Source of the DNA: Sphingobacterium litopenaei
Lineage (GTDB): Bacteria > Bacteroidota > Bacteroidia > Sphingobacteriales > Sphingobacteriaceae
Assembly: GCF_014692495.1 (NCBI RefSeq)
Contig: NZ_JACOIJ010000034.1
Coordinates: forward strand, 1-37,499
Direction of reading: 5' to 3'
DNA length: 37,499 bases
Program-made: the position numbers and the translations under genes
Shown here: positions 26,124 to 34,756 of the stretch, in pieces
Numbering within the stretch: position 1 is the first letter of the stretch
How the letters are laid out: each line of letters opens with the position of its first letter
Notes under the pieces: generated by a model
The model's input: the letters and a program-made list of their open reading frames with translations, nothing else
The model's database searches: none
Told to the model about the DNA's origin: nothing

Positions 26124-26149
26124 CTTCTCCAATCAGAGAAGCTATTGTT
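26116..26149. terminator. Bidirectional terminator between the exported hypothetical gene and rsmG
   Basis: A perfect 14-bp stem (26116-26129 with 26136-26149) with the core ATAGCTTCTC/GAGAAGCTAT and the loop CAATCA lies between convergent genes. A T run follows on the plus strand. The 5' arm overlaps the end of the upstream gene. Confidence 0.88.
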
Positions 26150-26153
26150 TTTA

Positions 26154-26789
26154 TTACATAGGTACATAGACCACATATTTTGTATCGAAGAAATCTTCCT
26201 TGAAATAAGAAGACAAAGGATGCAATTCTGCTTTCAACTTCGATTCTTTAATCTCTTCTTTAAGGTCGCCTCCTTTAAGGTAAAGGATGCCGTTAGGAAT
26301 TCCATTTTTGTCTTTTTTCTCGAATTTATTTCGGATCCAAGGTGTAAATTCTGCTAAGCGAGTTACCGCTCTGGATACCACAAAGTCATATTTGTAATCC
26401 AATTGTTCTACGCGCATATGGTCAGCTTCTACATTAGTTAAACCAATTGCTGCTGCCACTTCGCGAACAACTTTAATTTTTTTTCCAATCGAATCCACCA
26501 AATGAAATTGCACTTCTGGAAACATAATTGCTAACGGAATACCTGGGAAACCCCCACCGGTTCCAACATCCAAAATGCGAGTGCCAGGAGTAAACTCCGT
26601 TACGAATTTTGCAATGCCCAAAGAATGCAATACATGCTTCAAGTATAAACTTTCGATATCCTTACGGGAGATGACATTGATCTGGTCGTTCCAAAAAGGA
26701 TATACCTCCGCTAATTTAGCGAACTGCTCTTTTTGTTTTTCCGTAAGACGTGGAAAATAGTTGTAAATAATATCTACTGTTGGATTCAC
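26154..26789 (-). CDS. rsmG: 16S rRNA (guanine(527)-N7)-methyltransferase
   Basis: This encodes 211 residues, the usual RsmG length. Family blocks are YPFWNDQINVISRKDIESLYLKHVLHSL, the SAM-binding ILDVGTGGGFPGIPLAIMFPEVQFHLVDSIGKKI and FVVSRAVTRLAEFTPW. It methylates G527 in the 530 loop of 16S rRNA. Loss of this family in other bacteria gives low-level streptomycin resistance. The gene lies 48 nt downstream of the glycosyltransferase gene on the minus strand and may be cotranscribed with it. Confidence 0.96.
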   Translation of the reverse strand: MNPTVDIIYNYFPRLTEKQKEQFAKLAEVYPFWNDQINVISRKDIESLYLKHVLHSLGIAKFVTEFTPGTRILDVGTGGGFPGIPLAIMFPEVQFHLVDSIGKKIKVVREVAAAIGLTNVEADHMRVEQLDYKYDFVVSRAVTRLAEFTPWIRNKFEKKDKNGIPNGILYLKGGDLKEEIKESKLKAELHPLSSYFKEDFFDTKYVVYVPM

Positions 26790-26837
26790 GATTCCTTGTA
26801 TTTTAAATAGTGATAGAAAATAGCTTAGATTTTAAAG

Positions 26838-27980
26838 CTATTTCCAAGATTTTTGTTTCTTTTTTCGGTTAAATAAACCGTTCAAACAGATGTAAAAATA
26901 GTAAAAGACATCCAAAATGAATAACCAAGCTAATAAGTCTTTGACTGCTAGTTTTTTATAAATGGATGAAAATACAATCAACTGGCAGATATAACGAAGA
27001 AAGAATATTCCTACGCCAACAAACCATAGTGATGGATAGCAGGCTATACATACAATTAGCATTACATAAAATAAAAAAGCAGTAACTAATTGTGTGCCCA
27101 GCATTCGTTGATGCGATTTTTTGTAAAGTACGGAAGCTCCTGCATGTCTTGCTTTTTGTTTATAATAGCTTTTCCAAGTTTCTTTAGGATTTGAGTAGAC
27201 ATGAGCATCGGGATGAATTGCTATATTCACGTTATGTCGAGTAGCATTATGGTTGACAAATAAATCATCATCACCCGATTTGATATGCATGTGTGCATTA
27301 AAACCTTTGCCTTTGAAAAATAATGCCTTTAGATAAGAAAGATTACGGCCGACGCCCATATAGGGGTTGCGTTTTAAGACATATGATAAATAACTCATAG
27401 CTGTATGCGCCGTTTCAAAACGAATTAGTTTATTTAAAAAACCAGACTTTTTGAAATAGGGTGAATAACCTAAAACAATTTCTTTACCTTCAGAATAGGC
27501 TCCAGCGATTTCTTTGAGCCATTGATTACTTTGAGGTTGACAATCGGCATCTGTCATAATCAGCACATCATGCTGAGCAGCTTTTATCCCTAATGTCAAT
27601 GCGAATTTTTTTGAATTCTTTAATTTGATATGCTCTTTGATGTCCACAATTCGCAGGTGCGGATATTGACGTTTGAAATCTTCTAATACCCATTTTGTCT
27701 CATCTGTCGAAAAATCATTTACCACAATGACTTCAAAATTGGGGTAATCCTGCACTAGCACACCGGGTAAAAATTGCTTTAAGTTTTCTTCTTCGTTGTG
27801 CGCACAAATTAAAACAGAAACAGGCTGTAGGTTAGTAGAATCTTGATAACTTTTGACTTTGTAAGAAGACAGTTTGCTGTAGACAAATAAGATGTAATAC
27901 AGTTGTATAAGCAGAAATATGCCTAAAATGCCGTAAAGCAGGTAAGGAATTTTTATAACAATGTCTAAATCAATATTCAT
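26838..27980 (-). CDS. Membrane-bound family 2 glycosyltransferase
   Basis: This encodes about 380 residues: an N-terminal membrane helix (YLLYGILGIFLLIQLYYILFVY), a GT2 catalytic domain (VSVLICAHNEEENLKQFLPGVLVQDYPNFEVIVVNDFSTDET, DADCQPQSNQWL, and a GDDDLFVNHNA acidic motif), and two or three C-terminal helices (LVTAFLFYVMLIVCIACYP and following). It resembles processive or polyisoprenoid-linked GT2 enzymes of envelope polysaccharide synthesis. Donor and acceptor cannot be read. I start at 27980 (MNIDLDIV) because the frame upstream begins only with a TTG. It diverges from tgt. Confidence 0.87.
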   Translation of the reverse strand: MNIDLDIVIKIPYLLYGILGIFLLIQLYYILFVYSKLSSYKVKSYQDSTNLQPVSVLICAHNEEENLKQFLPGVLVQDYPNFEVIVVNDFSTDETKWVLEDFKRQYPHLRIVDIKEHIKLKNSKKFALTLGIKAAQHDVLIMTDADCQPQSNQWLKEIAGAYSEGKEIVLGYSPYFKKSGFLNKLIRFETAHTAMSYLSYVLKRNPYMGVGRNLSYLKALFFKGKGFNAHMHIKSGDDDLFVNHNATRHNVNIAIHPDAHVYSNPKETWKSYYKQKARHAGASVLYKKSHQRMLGTQLVTAFLFYVMLIVCIACYPSLWFVGVGIFFLRYICQLIVFSSIYKKLAVKDLLAWLFILDVFYYFYICLNGLFNRKKKQKSWK

Positions 27981-28081
27981 ATGAAGGTTCAAAGATAGAA
28001 TGATATTTTCTAAAATTATCATCAAACAGTTAAGAATTGCTAATAAAATAGAGCAGATGCCGTAGGCTCAGATTTTTATAG

Positions 28082-28089
28082 TATTTTTG
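28082..28089 (+). promoter_or_regulatory. Candidate -7 box for tgt
   Basis: TATTTTTG matches TAnnTTTG and places the transcription start roughly 10-15 nt before the tgt ATG (28111). It overlaps the TTG at 28087, which argues against that TTG as a start codon. Confidence 0.42.
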
Positions 28090-28110
28090 CACCTGATTTT
28101 TAATAAGTAT

Positions 28111-29241
28111 ATGAAATTTACGCTTCAAGCTCAAGATAAACTTTCCAAAGCACGTGCGGGGGTATTAGAGACAGCTCACGGGAAAATTGAAACTCCGATT
28201 TTTATGCCTGTAGGAACTGCAGGAACAGTGAAGGCTGTACATCAACATGAATTAGTGAATGATATCCAGGCTCAAATTATTTTAGGAAACACCTATCATT
28301 TGTACCTGAGACCAGGATTGGATGTGTTGAATAAAGCAGGAGGATTGCACAAATTCAATGGTTGGGATAAACCTATTTTGACGGATTCGGGAGGTTACCA
28401 AGTTTATTCTTTAACTGAAGTACGCAAAATCCGTGAAGAAGGCGTTACTTTCCGTTCCCATGTGGATGGATCAAAACATTTATTTACACCTGAGAATGTA
28501 ATGGATACCCAACGTATAATCGGTGCCGATATTATTATGGCATTTGATGAGTGTACGCCATATCCTTGTGATTATAACTATGCTCGTCGTTCATTGGATA
28601 TGACACACCGTTGGTTGAAGCGTTGTTGTGATCGTTTTGATAGTACAGAACCTTTATATGGTTACGATCAGACATTGTTTCCGATTGTTCAAGGTTCGGT
28701 ATATAAGGACTTGCGTGCGAAATCAGCAGAAGTAATCGCTTCATTTGAGCGCGAAGGTAATGCTATTGGTGGTCTTTCGGTCGGTGAACCAGCTGAAGAA
28801 ATGTATGCTATGACCGAAGTGGTAACCAATATTCTTCCGAAAGATAAACCAAGATATTTGATGGGTGTGGGTACGCCAATCAATATTTTGGAAAATATTG
28901 CTCTTGGTATTGATATGTTTGACTGTGTGATGCCGACACGTAATGCGCGCAATGGTATGCTTTTCACTCGTAATGGTATTATCAATATTAAAAATGAAAA
29001 ATGGAAAGATGATTTCTCTCCAATCGAGGCTGAAAGTGATTTGATGATGGATCAGGTGTATACAAAAGCATATTTAAGACATTTGATTAAATCCCAAGAA
29101 ATATTAGGGGCACAAATTGCTTCTTTGCACAACTTGCATTTTTATTTGTGGTTGGTAAAATCAGCTCGAGAGAAAATTGTAGAAGGTACATTCTACGATT
29201 GGAAAGAAAAAATGGTTAAAATATTAGGACAACGTCTGTAA
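28111..29241 (+). CDS. tgt: tRNA-guanine transglycosylase (queuine tRNA-ribosyltransferase)
   Basis: This encodes 376 residues and aligns by eye with bacterial Tgt throughout: ETPIFMPVGTAGTVKAVHQHEL, ILGNTYHLYLRPG, ILTDSGGYQVYSL (catalytic Asp region), DIIMAFDECTPYPCDY, PIVQGSVYKDLR, GGLSVGEPAEEMY, RYLMGVGTPINI and FDCVMPTRNARNG. It exchanges guanine 34 for a queuosine precursor in GUN-anticodon tRNAs. The position of the usual CxCxxC zinc site is replaced by ESDLMMD (about residues 308-314), while the downstream HNL histidine is kept. I take the ATG at 28111 (MKFTLQAQ) over an upstream TTG. It is followed by lptG, a pairing common in Bacteroidota. Confidence 0.95.
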   Translation: MKFTLQAQDKLSKARAGVLETAHGKIETPIFMPVGTAGTVKAVHQHELVNDIQAQIILGNTYHLYLRPGLDVLNKAGGLHKFNGWDKPILTDSGGYQVYSLTEVRKIREEGVTFRSHVDGSKHLFTPENVMDTQRIIGADIIMAFDECTPYPCDYNYARRSLDMTHRWLKRCCDRFDSTEPLYGYDQTLFPIVQGSVYKDLRAKSAEVIASFEREGNAIGGLSVGEPAEEMYAMTEVVTNILPKDKPRYLMGVGTPINILENIALGIDMFDCVMPTRNARNGMLFTRNGIINIKNEKWKDDFSPIEAESDLMMDQVYTKAYLRHLIKSQEILGAQIASLHNLHFYLWLVKSAREKIVEGTFYDWKEKMVKILGQRL

Positions 29242-29281
29242 ACATTTTTACTTTTCAAATATTACTATTTAATTTGAGGCA

Positions 29282-30364
29282 ATGAATATCATCGATCGCT
29301 ATATCTTCAAGAAATACATGACTACCTTCGTTTTTACGGTAGCCATTTTCATTGTTGTCATTGTGATTTTTGATATTTCGGAGAAACTGGACGACTTCCT
29401 GAAAAATAAGGCTTCATTTGTTGATGTGTTGCTTAAATATTACGCATTAGGATCGGTGCCATTTTTCTTGAATATGCTGACGCCATTGATCAACTTCATT
29501 GCGGTGATTTTCTTCACTTCTAAGATGGCAGATCAAACGGAAATTGTTCCTATTCTGAATGGCGGTATGAGTTTCAACAGAATGTTGCGACCTTATCTAT
29601 TTGGTGCAGGAATTATCTTTGCATTTACACTTATTTCCAATCTTTGGATTCTTCCAGCGACGAATCGCATTAAAGTAAATTTTGAAAATGTCTATGTCAA
29701 GCCACATAAGGTGAGTACCAACACGACTTCTACCCACATGCAAATTGACAGCAATACCTATGTGTTCATTGAAAATTTTGATACCAAAGCAGCTACAGGC
29801 TATAATTTTGTGTTGGAAAAATTTGATGGAATTGAAATGACGGAGAAGCTGATGGCTGATCGTGTAGTTTGGGATTCGACGCAGAACAAATGGCGCATTG
29901 AAAATTATACCAATCGTATTATCACAGGGCTCAAAGAGAAAATGGATAAAGGTGATAAACGCGACACCACACTGGATATGTTGCCCAGAGATTTCGAAAC
30001 GTATGAGAATGTCTTTACAGCGATGACTACCAAAGAGTTGAATGAGCGTATCACCAAGGAAGAAACCCGAGGTACAGGCATGATGACGGATTTGCTTTTA
30101 GAAAAGTATAAACGTTGGATCAGTCCTTTTGCGGCATTTATATTGACCATGATGGGTGTAGCGTTATCTTCAAAGAAAGTCCGCGGTGGTATCGGTTTAA
30201 GTTTGGGTATTGGTATTGGTTTGAGTTTTACTTTCTTAGTACTGAATCAGTTTACGACGATGTTTGCCTTAAAGGGCGGTTTTCCTCCTTTGTTAGCCGT
30301 GCTTACACCAAGCATTATGTTTTTAATCTTAACACTTATTTTGCTCAAAAAGGCGCCAAAATAA
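29282..30364 (+). CDS. LptF/LptG family (YjgP/YjgQ) lipopolysaccharide export permease
   Basis: This encodes 360 residues. Three N-terminal transmembrane helices (TTFVFTVAIFIVVIVIFDISEKLDDFL, PFFLNMLTPLINFIAVIFF, FGAGIIFAFTLISNLWIL) are followed by a periplasmic jellyroll-type region (about residues 130-260), then three C-terminal helices (FAAFILTMMGVALSS and onward). The opening IIDRYIFKKYMTTFVFT is typical of the family. With LptF and the LptB ATPase it extracts LPS from the inner membrane. It lies 40 nt after tgt and 7 nt before the EamA gene, so the three are probably one operon. LptG versus LptF cannot be decided here. Confidence 0.92.
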   Translation: MNIIDRYIFKKYMTTFVFTVAIFIVVIVIFDISEKLDDFLKNKASFVDVLLKYYALGSVPFFLNMLTPLINFIAVIFFTSKMADQTEIVPILNGGMSFNRMLRPYLFGAGIIFAFTLISNLWILPATNRIKVNFENVYVKPHKVSTNTTSTHMQIDSNTYVFIENFDTKAATGYNFVLEKFDGIEMTEKLMADRVVWDSTQNKWRIENYTNRIITGLKEKMDKGDKRDTTLDMLPRDFETYENVFTAMTTKELNERITKEETRGTGMMTDLLLEKYKRWISPFAAFILTMMGVALSSKKVRGGIGLSLGIGIGLSFTFLVLNQFTTMFALKGGFPPLLAVLTPSIMFLILTLILLKKAPK

Positions 30365-30371
30365 TTTATCT

Positions 30372-31262
30372 ATGAATTTTTTTACTCGCAATCGTAATTT
30401 GTTAATATTACATTTTACGGTGCTTATCTGGGGCTTCACAGGAGTCCTTGGTTCTCTAATTTCTACACCCGCTCTTCAATTGGTTTGGTATCGTGTGTTG
30501 ATTGCAGCGGTCACCTTAATCGGTTATCATTTAATTATTCGGGAAAAAATCCTAGTCCCAACGCGAGATATTCTTAAGTTTATGGGGGTAGGCTTATTGG
30601 TGGGGTTACACTGGGTATTATTTTTCCAAGCAATAAAAGTTTCCACCGTTTCGGTGACATTAGTGTCCCTATCATCCTTGACGTTATTTACATCCATCTT
30701 GGAACCGTTGTTCTATAAACGCAAATTATCCGTAGGCGATATTGTGGTAGGATTAGTTATCATCTTAGGAATATACTTGATTTTCAAATTTGAGTTTAAA
30801 TATTGGTTAGGGATATCATTAGGTTTAGCTGCAGCATTGTGTGCAAGTGTGTTTTCTATCCTGAATGGAAAGATGGTTCAGAAAACCAAACCGAGCATTA
30901 TTACTCAATATGAAATGATTGGTGCGTTTTTAGGTGTGTCTGTTGTGCTGCTAGCTACAGGGCAGTTTGATCAACATATGCTATTGTCTACTTCTGATTT
31001 CGTGTATTTATTTCTTTTAGGCTCTGTTTGTACAGCGTTAGCTTATGTACTGGGTGTTGCTGTGATGAAAGAGTTGTCCGCTTTTACGGTGGCGTTGGTG
31101 ACGAATTTAGAACCTGTATATGGGATTATGTTGGCTTTCTTCTTTTTGGGAAGTACAGAGAAAATGAGTGCCGGCTTTTATGCTGGAGCAATTATTATAT
31201 TGGGTGCGGTATTTATTTATCCTACATTGAAAACAAAACTTCAGCAATTAAAAGCTGCTTAA
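30372..31262 (+). CDS. EamA family (DMT superfamily) transporter
   Basis: This encodes 296 residues with ten predicted transmembrane helices in two EamA repeats (about residues 10-140 and 150-290). The first opens LLILHFTVLIWGFTGVLGSLIS, with WYRVLIAAVTLIGYHLI and ALHWVLFFQAIKVSTVSVTLV-like segments. The second contains GISLGLAAALCASVFSILNGKMV and ALVTNLEPVYGIMLAFFFLG, typical of drug/metabolite transporters. The substrate cannot be predicted. It follows lptG by 7 nt and ends before a strong terminator shared with the convergent Mrp operon. Confidence 0.9.
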   Translation: MNFFTRNRNLLILHFTVLIWGFTGVLGSLISTPALQLVWYRVLIAAVTLIGYHLIIREKILVPTRDILKFMGVGLLVGLHWVLFFQAIKVSTVSVTLVSLSSLTLFTSILEPLFYKRKLSVGDIVVGLVIILGIYLIFKFEFKYWLGISLGLAAALCASVFSILNGKMVQKTKPSIITQYEMIGAFLGVSVVLLATGQFDQHMLLSTSDFVYLFLLGSVCTALAYVLGVAVMKELSAFTVALVTNLEPVYGIMLAFFFLGSTEKMSAGFYAGAIIILGAVFIYPTLKTKLQQLKAA

Positions 31263-31264
31263 TA

Positions 31265-31303
31265 AAACAAATAAGTCTGATTCATCATCGGACTTATTTG
31301 TTT
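31265..31303. terminator. Bidirectional terminator between EamA gene and the Mrp operon
   Basis: A 17-bp stem (31265-31281 with 31287-31303) with one G-U pair and a 5-nt loop, A/T-rich at its base, ends two convergent operons. It overlaps the stop codon of mnhG (31302-31304). Confidence 0.85.
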
Positions 31304-31727
31304 ATTTCGTTTCTTCTTCCGTGTCGGCGATTTGATCAGGTTCATCTCCACATATGACAGACAGATCGACTTGCTTCTCGTTTTTTAATTCGTGTGTTTC
31401 TTTATCATACATACCGTTAAGTTCATCGACAATGGTATCTTTCCAAAGTGGTGTTCCCGTAAAGTAAGCAGCACGTCCAATCATGTGTGCAGCAATAGGA
31501 GAGGTTATTATTAAGAAAAAGGTAATGGCGAGAGCTTTGGTACTTACCGAAATATCAGGGAAGATAATAGCTGCACAAAATAACAATAAACCCACACCCA
31601 ATGTCGCGGCTTTTACCGTAACCGAAAGTCGCAGATAAAAATCGGGCATTCTTAATATTCCCAACGAAGCAAAAAATATCGCAAAAGCACCTACCGTGCT
31701 TAATATTCCTATTATAATATTAATCAT
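31302..31727 (-). CDS. mnhG: Na+/H+ antiporter subunit MnhG/MrpG
   Basis: This encodes 141 residues with three predicted membrane helices (IIIGILSTVGAFAIFFASLGIL, AATLGVGLLLFCAAIIF and ALAITFFLIITSPIAAHMIGRAAY) in the MnhG pattern (GILRMPDFYLRLSVTVKAATLGVGL, TSPIAAHMIGRAAYFTG). A hydrophilic acidic C-terminal tail of about 35 residues (CGDEPDQIADTEEETK at the end) extends past the conserved core. It is the last gene of the operon and overlaps mnhF by 8 nt. It forms part of the inner-membrane Mrp complex that exchanges cytoplasmic Na+ for protons. Confidence 0.92.
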   Translation of the reverse strand: MINIIIGILSTVGAFAIFFASLGILRMPDFYLRLSVTVKAATLGVGLLLFCAAIIFPDISVSTKALAITFFLIITSPIAAHMIGRAAYFTGTPLWKDTIVDELNGMYDKETHELKNEKQVDLSVICGDEPDQIADTEEETK

Positions 31728-31992
31728 CTTCTCTTTTTTCTATGTAAAATGAAAAGGCAACCGTGCCCAAAAAGGCGATCAGTGCCAACATTATCGCCAC
31801 ATCCAATAATACTTTTTGGTTAGAACGGATGGTAAAAATCGTAATGATCCCAATACCAATGGTGATGATGAGATCCAAGGCAATTACGCGGTCAACGACC
31901 TTTGGACCTTTAATCAAACGAATAAATACCAAAATAACGGATATCGTTAATATCGGTAGGATGAAATAATCAAAATACTTTTCTAATGTCAT
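31720..31992 (-). CDS. mnhF: Na+/H+ antiporter subunit MnhF/MrpF
   Basis: This encodes 90 residues with three transmembrane helices (YFILPILTISVILVFIRLI, IALDLIITIGIGIITIFTI and LDVAIMLALIAFLGTVAFSFYIEK). The MnhF signature RLIKGPKVVDRVIALDLIITIGIG is clear. MrpF is a small, essential part of the seven-subunit cation/proton antiporter. The gene overlaps mnhE by 4 nt and mnhG by 8 nt, so expression is translationally coupled. Confidence 0.93.
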   Translation of the reverse strand: MTLEKYFDYFILPILTISVILVFIRLIKGPKVVDRVIALDLIITIGIGIITIFTIRSNQKVLLDVAIMLALIAFLGTVAFSFYIEKREDD

Positions 31993-32465
31993 CGTATAGC
32001 CTCCAATAATCTTCTTTCTAACCCAGTCTTCATATCACGCACAAATTTCTCTGGATTATTGAGATACATCACATGGATGTACATCGTTTTTTTGTCTTCA
32101 CTGATGTCAATTATCAACGTTCCCGGTGTTAGCGAAATCATTGTAGACAGCAAGTTTATTTCTGTATCAGTTCTAGCATTCAAAGGGAATTTTACTATTC
32201 CAGGTTTCATAAAGTACTTGGGAGTCATTACATCATATGCGACTTGCACATTTGCTTTTATCATTTCCCAGATGAAATAGAATATAAAACTTATTATACG
32301 CGGCACTTTAGAAAAGTAACTTCGGTCACCATCCGTGCGGTTCATGACCCATAGAATTCCGAATCCAAGCATAAACCCAAATACAAAATTCGTATAATAC
32401 ATGGAACCTGTTAGTGCTACCCAGATAAACGATAGCAGTAAGTTCATCAAAAACTGTTTAATCAT
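31989..32465 (-). CDS. mnhE: Na+/H+ antiporter subunit MnhE/MrpE
   Basis: This encodes 158 residues. Two N-terminal membrane segments (LMNLLLSFIWVALTGSMYYTNFVFGFMLGFGILWVM) precede a region containing FIFYFIWEMIKANVQVAYDVMTPK. A cytoplasmic domain follows with the conserved LLSTMISLTPGTLIIDISEDKKTMYIHVM stretch typical of MrpE. It is needed for assembly of the Mrp complex in studied systems. It starts 4 nt after the mnhD stop and overlaps mnhF by 4 nt. Confidence 0.93.
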   Translation of the reverse strand: MIKQFLMNLLLSFIWVALTGSMYYTNFVFGFMLGFGILWVMNRTDGDRSYFSKVPRIISFIFYFIWEMIKANVQVAYDVMTPKYFMKPGIVKFPLNARTDTEINLLSTMISLTPGTLIIDISEDKKTMYIHVMYLNNPEKFVRDMKTGLERRLLEAIR

Positions 32466-32469
32466 ACTA

Positions 32470-33978
32470 CTAATTTTGTTTTCCCAAAACCGCTTCTACA
32501 TAACTCGAGGTGTCGACCAATTGACTGGCAATTTGATCCACCAATTTGACTACAACTTCTGCATTTATCCCTATGAATACGGTTGCTATTGCCAATAATG
32601 CAATGGGCATTACCAATAATATTCTTCTTGCCAAAGGCATAGGGTTGTATTTGTCTTCTATATTTACATCTGAAGGAACATCTTTCCAAAATACTTCTGA
32701 CCACATTCGAGCGATGACGAATAGGGTTACGAAACTTCCTAAAACTAATGCTGCGACAAAAGCATATTCGCTAATATTAAATGCCTCTTTGAATAGAAAT
32801 ACTTTAGGCCAAAAACCTGATAAAGGTGGAATTCCTACTAATGAAAATAATACCAATGCAATTAATAATGATATTTTAGGATACTGCGCATAGATTCCAC
32901 CCAAGGATTTCATATCCATCGTTCCACGCATTTGGCGAATGAGGCCAGCAATCAAAAACATATTGGTTTTCACCAAAATATCATGGAATAAATAGAATAC
33001 AGTTCCCATCAAAGCTACTTTAGTGAACATTCCAATACCACCAATCATAAAGCCTATATGGCAAACAATTAGATAAGAGAACAATCTTCTAATGTTTAAT
33101 TTTATTAATGCACCTAAGCTTCCTGTAACAATAGTGAGAACAGCTAATATCATTAAAAGATTACGTGTGAATTCATCAGGAATAAATATCAAACTAAATA
33201 CACGCAACATGGCATAAATACCTACTTTGGTTAAAAGTCCGCCAAACGTAGCGGCAACAGCCGAAGGTGGGGTGTGGTAAGAGGATGGCAACCAATAGTA
33301 TAATGGAAAAACCGCTGATTTGATACCAAATCCTAATAAAAAGAACATTGAAGTGATACCAATCAAAAACTGATTATTTACCAATTTTATCTTTTGGGAA
33401 AGATCGGCCATATTCAAAGAACCTGTTATTCCATATAGGATTCCTATTCCCGTTAGGAAAAAAGTAGAGGCTAAGATGTTTAATGCCATATATTTAACGG
33501 CTCCTTCAAGCTGTGTTTTTCTTCCTCCTAAAGTCATGAGTACAAAAGAAGAAATGATAATCACCTCAAACCAAACATAAAGGTTGAAGATATCACCCGT
33601 CAGAAAAGCACCATTCAATCCCATGACCAAAAAGTGGAAAATCGGAAAGTACCCATATAGCATTCGCTGTCTATTAATTCCAGTTGAGGAAAATAATGAA
33701 ACGGCTAAACCCGCCAAAGAGGTAATCAATACCAGCGTACTACTCAACAGGTCGGCTACAAAAACAATCCCAAATGGAGATTCCCAATTGGAAGCATTCA
33801 TCGTCAAAATTCCTTGGTCTTGTACTTTTGACAGTAATCGAATAGCCACTAAAACACCAAGAAATGAACCAATACCGCTAATGTACCGTTGTGTGACTGT
33901 TTTACGCCAAGCTATTAATTGTAGTATAGCAGTAAATAAATGTATAAATACCGGACCTAAAATGTGATTGTCAATCAT
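32470..33978 (-). CDS. mnhD: Na+/H+ antiporter subunit MnhD/MrpD (NuoN/NuoM-like)
   Basis: This encodes 502 residues, a polytopic membrane protein of the complex I antiporter-like family. Conserved blocks include LTGDIFNLYVWFEVIIISSFVLMTLGG (with the key glutamate of the FE motif), SAVFPLYYWLPSSYHTPPSAVAATFGGLLTKVGIYAMLRVF, LIVCHIGFMIGGIGMF and LVGIPPLSGFWPKVFLFKEA. The length of about 500 fits MrpD. It forms a proton-translocating path alongside MrpA. It overlaps mnhC by 4 nt. Confidence 0.95.
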   Translation of the reverse strand: MIDNHILGPVFIHLFTAILQLIAWRKTVTQRYISGIGSFLGVLVAIRLLSKVQDQGILTMNASNWESPFGIVFVADLLSSTLVLITSLAGLAVSLFSSTGINRQRMLYGYFPIFHFLVMGLNGAFLTGDIFNLYVWFEVIIISSFVLMTLGGRKTQLEGAVKYMALNILASTFFLTGIGILYGITGSLNMADLSQKIKLVNNQFLIGITSMFFLLGFGIKSAVFPLYYWLPSSYHTPPSAVAATFGGLLTKVGIYAMLRVFSLIFIPDEFTRNLLMILAVLTIVTGSLGALIKLNIRRLFSYLIVCHIGFMIGGIGMFTKVALMGTVFYLFHDILVKTNMFLIAGLIRQMRGTMDMKSLGGIYAQYPKISLLIALVLFSLVGIPPLSGFWPKVFLFKEAFNISEYAFVAALVLGSFVTLFVIARMWSEVFWKDVPSDVNIEDKYNPMPLARRILLVMPIALLAIATVFIGINAEVVVKLVDQIASQLVDTSSYVEAVLGKQN

Positions 33979-34331
33979 ATATCTTCCTCCTCCGGTGTAT
34001 TTAAATCGTCCAAATCATCCGAATCAACCAGCGCATATACACGCTTCAATAACACAATAGCGAATGCCGTCAAGGCGAAACTGATTACGATAGCGGTCAA
34101 TATTAAGGCTTGAGGAATAGGATCGGCATAGCTATCTTGAAACATTTTTAGGGCTTCATCGATAACAGGAGGTTTCCCTTTTGTAATTCCTCCTAACAAG
34201 AAAATCAAAATGTTTGCGCCAGTGCCCAAAAACATAATACCTAAGAGAAGTTTCACCATACTCCTCCTTAGTATCAGGTACACACCAGCACCATATAGTA
34301 ATCCAATTAATATGATAAGTAATAACTCCAT
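33975..34331 (-). CDS. mnhC: Na+/H+ antiporter subunit MnhC/MrpC (NuoK-like)
   Basis: This encodes 118 residues with three transmembrane helices of NuoK type (LLLIILIGLLYGAGVYLIL, LLLGIMFLGTGANILIFLLGG and ALILTAIVISFALTAFAIVLL). The C-terminus is acidic (DSDDLDDLNTPEEEDI). The QALILTAIVISFALTAF block is a hallmark of MrpC. The gene overlaps mnhB by 1 nt and mnhD by 4 nt. Confidence 0.94.
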   Translation of the reverse strand: MELLLIILIGLLYGAGVYLILRRSMVKLLLGIMFLGTGANILIFLLGGITKGKPPVIDEALKMFQDSYADPIPQALILTAIVISFALTAFAIVLLKRVYALVDSDDLDDLNTPEEEDI

Positions 34332-34756
34332 TAACGTTTTTCTTCTAAATTATTTAATGAAATAGTGAAAAGAATCGTTAACACCACCCCAATAACTACC
34401 AAATATACACCCAAGTCAAAAAATAAAGAAGACCCAATCATTCCGATGAAAGGAATAGGTTCTTCAAACCATAAGCCAGTCATAGGGGGATACCCCAATA
34501 ATAAAGGTAGTGTAACGCTCAAAGCTGAAATAGCCAATCCTGTAGGAATAAGGGATAGAGGCTTTCTTTTCAAAATCTTCATAGTTTCCTCTGGTCCATT
34601 AGCGAAACTATGCAATACAAATGCAATGGATGCCACCAATCCTCCAACAAATCCTCCTCCCGGGTAATAATGTCCACGAAGTAATAGGAAGAAAGAAAAC
34701 AGTAACAGTATTGGCAACAAATATTTAGTTGCAGATTGTAATATGGGACTTTTCAT
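34331..34756 (-). CDS. mnhB: Na+/H+ antiporter subunit MnhB/MrpB
   Basis: This encodes 141 residues with four transmembrane helices. The MrpB signature appears as LLLRGHYYPGGGFVGGLVASIAFVLH, followed by LIPTGLAISALSVTLPLLLG and FFDLGVYLVVIGVVLTILFTISL. It overlaps the ends of mnhA and mnhC by one base each, giving strict translational coupling in the operon. Confidence 0.94.
   Translation of the reverse strand: MKSPILQSATKYLLPILLLFSFFLLLRGHYYPGGGFVGGLVASIAFVLHSFANGPEETMKILKRKPLSLIPTGLAISALSVTLPLLLGYPPMTGLWFEEPIPFIGMIGSSLFFDLGVYLVVIGVVLTILFTISLNNLEEKR

Noticed and set aside
27981..28025. TTG-started extension of the glycosyltransferase
   Set aside because: It adds residues with no family support; the ATG at 27980 precedes the first membrane helix directly.
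28087..28110. TTG start for tgt
   Set aside because: It overlaps a TATTTTTG promoter-like box, and Tgt proteins begin near MKFTLQ.
32546..32893. Plus-strand open frames inside the Mrp operon and inside other minus-strand genes
   Set aside because: They are reading shadows of well-supported genes on the opposite strand and have no recognisable protein features.
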